This document shows positions 62,136-64,000 of a stretch of DNA of 64,000 bases, piece by piece. The stretch covers positions 1-64,000 of the forward strand of contig NZ_CAUCSQ010000011.1 in the NCBI RefSeq assembly GCF_958445495.1, in the 5' to 3' direction. A program made the position numbers and the translations under genes. A model generated the notes under the pieces. That model was not told where the DNA came from. It worked only from the letters and a program-made list of their open reading frames with translations, and made no database searches. This stretch comes from an uncultured Bacteroides sp. GTDB lineage: Bacteria > Bacteroidota > Bacteroidia > Bacteroidales > Bacteroidaceae. Positions within the stretch are counted from its first letter, which is position 1. Every line of letters begins with the position of its first letter.

Positions 62136-62204
62136 CGTATTTATATAAAAATGTTAGGGGCCGGTTTGCTTTGAAAATGCTTTTGTCCTTTCGTCAAGAT
62201 GGTG

Positions 62205-63182
62205 TTATTCTGCGGAGTATGTATAATAGAATTTTTCTATACTTCCATCATAATTTTTGCTTTCCTCTTTGATACAACTGTTTTCATCATATTCAAATGT
62301 GTAAGTTGAGGCGATGGACGAATGTTGCCAGCCGCTACTTGTATGGCAATTGGCCGAAGCTTTTCCGAAGAGGCCTGTTTCGACCAGCCAACGGCTTGGG
62401 CCGCTTTCTTCTGCATAAATGCAATGTGCCCCGCCGACATTGGGTACGGCTGAATAGGTCTGTACCTTAAATTGTTCTACTCCGTCAGAGAATCTGGTCC
62501 ATTGTATGATATTGCCGTTCTCTATTGTAATGTTAGATACAATATTGCCGTTCTTTTCCGCTTTTGTCATGTAGCCGTCCTCGTCATAGGTGTATTCGTA
62601 TGTATTTGAACCATCTGTAAAAGTAGCGACATAGCCCTGGCTATTTAATGTCATGGTATATGCGTTTTTGCCTGTCACTGTGACATTGTTTCCTTCGTAA
62701 GTAAAGATCCATTCTCTATCTAGTTCTCCTTCATATAACCTGTAGACACGTTTAACTGTGCCGTTGTCATTATATTCATAATACCATTTGTCCCAGTCGT
62801 CCGCAAAAGTGGCTATTCGGTAGACTGTTACTTCAGAAGTCGTTGTAAAAGTGATTTCTGCGTATTCTGAATCTTTAAAATAGAGCGAGCCGGTTTTTGA
62901 GGCTTTCACTTTGAATGTGTAACTTTTCTCTGGTTCCAAACCTGTCAATTGAATTGTGTTCTGGTCGGTGCTTTGTTCGCTTCCGTTGTTCAGACTGTAA
63001 ATATAAGCGGTTGCGTTTCCTACTGCCTTCCATGTAATAACGGCTGAGTTTTCTTTTACATCGGGAACGGAGACTTCCGGTGTGTCCAGTACATTTGTAC
63101 CGGGATGATTGTCATCGTCACCGCAAGCAACCGTACCTAGTACGACTGCCAGCATAGCTAGTAAATAAAAATACTTTTTCAT
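62205..63182 (-). CDS. Lipoprotein with fibronectin type III domain and YD-type repeats
   Basis: A 325-residue lipoprotein (lipobox VAC, then acidic GDDDN as in surface-export signals). Residues about 37-115 form a fibronectin type III domain (SAVITWKAVGNATAYIYSL, LTGLEPEKSYTFKVKA). The rest contains short repeats resembling YD/RHS repeats (YEYTYDEDGYMTKAEKNG, FEYDENSCIKEE) that likely form a beta-sheet tube or strip. No catalytic motif is visible. It is probably a surface protein of unknown function; it is transcribed 24 bp after the transporter gene and may share its transcript. Confidence 0.7.
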   Translation of the reverse strand: MKKYFYLLAMLAVVLGTVACGDDDNHPGTNVLDTPEVSVPDVKENSAVITWKAVGNATAYIYSLNNGSEQSTDQNTIQLTGLEPEKSYTFKVKASKTGSLYFKDSEYAEITFTTTSEVTVYRIATFADDWDKWYYEYNDNGTVKRVYRLYEGELDREWIFTYEGNNVTVTGKNAYTMTLNSQGYVATFTDGSNTYEYTYDEDGYMTKAEKNGNIVSNITIENGNIIQWTRFSDGVEQFKVQTYSAVPNVGGAHCIYAEESGPSRWLVETGLFGKASANCHTSSGWQHSSIASTYTFEYDENSCIKEESKNYDGSIEKFYYTYSAE

Positions 63183-63206
63183 GTTGTTTTATTTAAGGTT
63201 GATAAT

Positions 63207-64000
63207 TTAGTTCCCGGCAACTACTATCAGGGCCAAACCGGTTAGGAAGAAGATGAACATCAAGGACAATAATTGGTTGACGGATTTGGTAGAGCCTTTG
63301 AATTCTTTCCAGATGAATACTCCCCAGATAGCGGCGATAAGCGGTGCGCCTTGTCCTAATGCGTAAGACACTGCCGGACCGGCTTCGCCGGATGCGATGT
63401 AGCTAAATGCGGAACCAAGTCCCCATATCGCTCCGCCAAACATTCCGCATATATGGGTTTTCGCATTTCCTTTAAAATACTCGGAGTAGCTGACTTTTCC
63501 CCCAATAAAAGGGTATTTCATTACTAATGTGTTGAAGATAAAGTTGCTTAGCAATACGCCGATTGAAAAGACAAAGATGGCAGAATAAGGAGTCATCATT
63601 CCTACAGCGGGAGAATTGAAATTTTCCACGTCCATGCCTTTCACTACGAACCTATAGAATAGAGACATCAGTACGCCGGCAATTAATGCGATAATAATTC
63701 CTTTTTGGTTGTTTTTCTTGTTCTCTTCACCCTTTTGCATTTTTCCGGAGGCTACTCCGTTACAAATGATAGCCGTGACAATGAGAGCTACGCCGCCGAA
63801 TAAAAGAATAGGATTGCCGGAGGGAATTCCCAGATAATTGACGATTACCCCTAATACCAATGCGATACCGACTCCTAAAGGAAAGGCTACTGACATACCT
63901 GCCAGAGAAATGGAAGCTGAAAGAAGGATATTTGAAGCATTAAATATCACACCGCCCAAGATGATCCAGCCGATGCTGTCTCCTGATGCTTGCCTTAAAT
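63207..64000 (-). CDS. Sugar/DMT-superfamily permease (RhaT or GRP-like), partial at window end
   Basis: The frame stays open to the last base of the window (upstream residues LRQASGDSIGWIIL), so the 5' end is missing; the TTG at 63959 is internal. The visible 264 residues hold about eight transmembrane helices with glycine-rich faces (FNASNILLSASISLAGMS, MFGGAIWGLGSAFSYIASG, YALGQGAPLIAAIWG). The pattern fits the drug/metabolite transporter superfamily, closest in my judgement to the rhamnose/glucose-uptake branch. It should carry a sugar or small metabolite across the inner membrane. Substrate is not assigned. Confidence 0.75.
   Translation of the reverse strand, partial: LRQASGDSIGWIILGGVIFNASNILLSASISLAGMSVAFPLGVGIALVLGVIVNYLGIPSGNPILLFGGVALIVTAIICNGVASGKMQKGEENKKNNQKGIIIALIAGVLMSLFYRFVVKGMDVENFNSPAVGMMTPYSAIFVFSIGVLLSNFIFNTLVMKYPFIGGKVSYSEYFKGNAKTHICGMFGGAIWGLGSAFSYIASGEAGPAVSYALGQGAPLIAAIWGVFIWKEFKGSTKSVNQLLSLMFIFFLTGLALIVVAGN

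Noticed and set aside
1..64000. CRISPR array, prophage or toxin-antitoxin locus
   Set aside because: No regularly spaced repeats, phage structural genes or paired small antitoxin/toxin genes were seen on either strand.

Overview
The window is a chromosomal segment of a gut Bacteroidales bacterium, almost certainly the genus Bacteroides; I do not assign a species. The reasons are three SusC/SusD pairs in two polysaccharide utilisation loci (PULs), FecR/ECF-sigma and hybrid two-component regulators, BACON and DUF1735 domains, AT-rich leaders without Shine-Dalgarno sites, and repeated TAnnTTTG -7 boxes (TTTG-N19-21-TAnnTTTG promoters) upstream of housekeeping genes. There is no phage, integrase, CRISPR array or intact insertion sequence.

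Layout. (1) 1-53: 3' end of a tRNA-Arg(CCU), then a terminator. (2) 494-15881, PUL 1: an ECF sigma factor on the minus strand, divergent from a plus-strand operon of FecR anti-sigma, STN-containing SusC, SusD, two paralogous DUF1735/discoidin lipoproteins, an M64-like zinc peptidase lipoprotein, a GH36 alpha-galactosidase and a six-hairpin glycosidase-like protein of unassigned family. Gaps are 16-75 bp and a terminator closes it at 15.95 kb. A peptidase beside an alpha-galactosidase suggests an alpha-galactose-bearing glycoprotein or glycopeptide substrate (inference). (3) 16.0-31.3 kb, mostly housekeeping: GNAT acetyltransferase, SecDF, M3 peptidase, membrane EEP-family protein, two tandem rhomboids, HU, ArgS, topoisomerase I and a sugar MFS transporter. 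(4) 31.6-51.5 kb, PUL 2: a minus-strand cluster of Ser-type sulfatase, SusC-SusD, a second shorter SusC-SusD, two BACON lipoproteins and a GH18 enzyme, ending at a strong hairpin; the hybrid two-component sensor-regulator is divergent from the sulfatase. GH18 plus sulfatase fits a sulfated, GlcNAc-containing glycan, possibly host-derived (inference). (5) 51.6-56.4 kb: a translationally close pair of an outer-membrane beta-barrel and a 1005-residue TPR protein. (6) 56.5-64.0 kb: NUDIX hydrolase, a noncoding stretch with two inverted copies of a structured repeat, ahpC-ahpF, a secreted fusion of a DNase I-like domain with a calcineurin-like phosphoesterase, a fibronectin/YD-repeat lipoprotein, and a sugar/DMT-type permease cut by the window end.

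How the genes work together: each PUL couples surface capture (SusD, DUF1735/discoidin or BACON lipoproteins), TonB-dependent import (SusC), surface or periplasmic hydrolysis, and a dedicated sensor. PUL 1 appears to signal through the SusC STN domain to FecR and the sigma factor; PUL 2 appears to sense periplasmic fragments through the hybrid two-component protein. The most noteworthy items for follow-up are the unassigned glycosidase-like protein and M64-like peptidase of PUL 1, the barrel-TPR pair, the EEP-phosphoesterase fusion, the structured repeats at 27.2 and 57.4-57.7 kb, and an attenuator-like hairpin between ahpC and ahpF.
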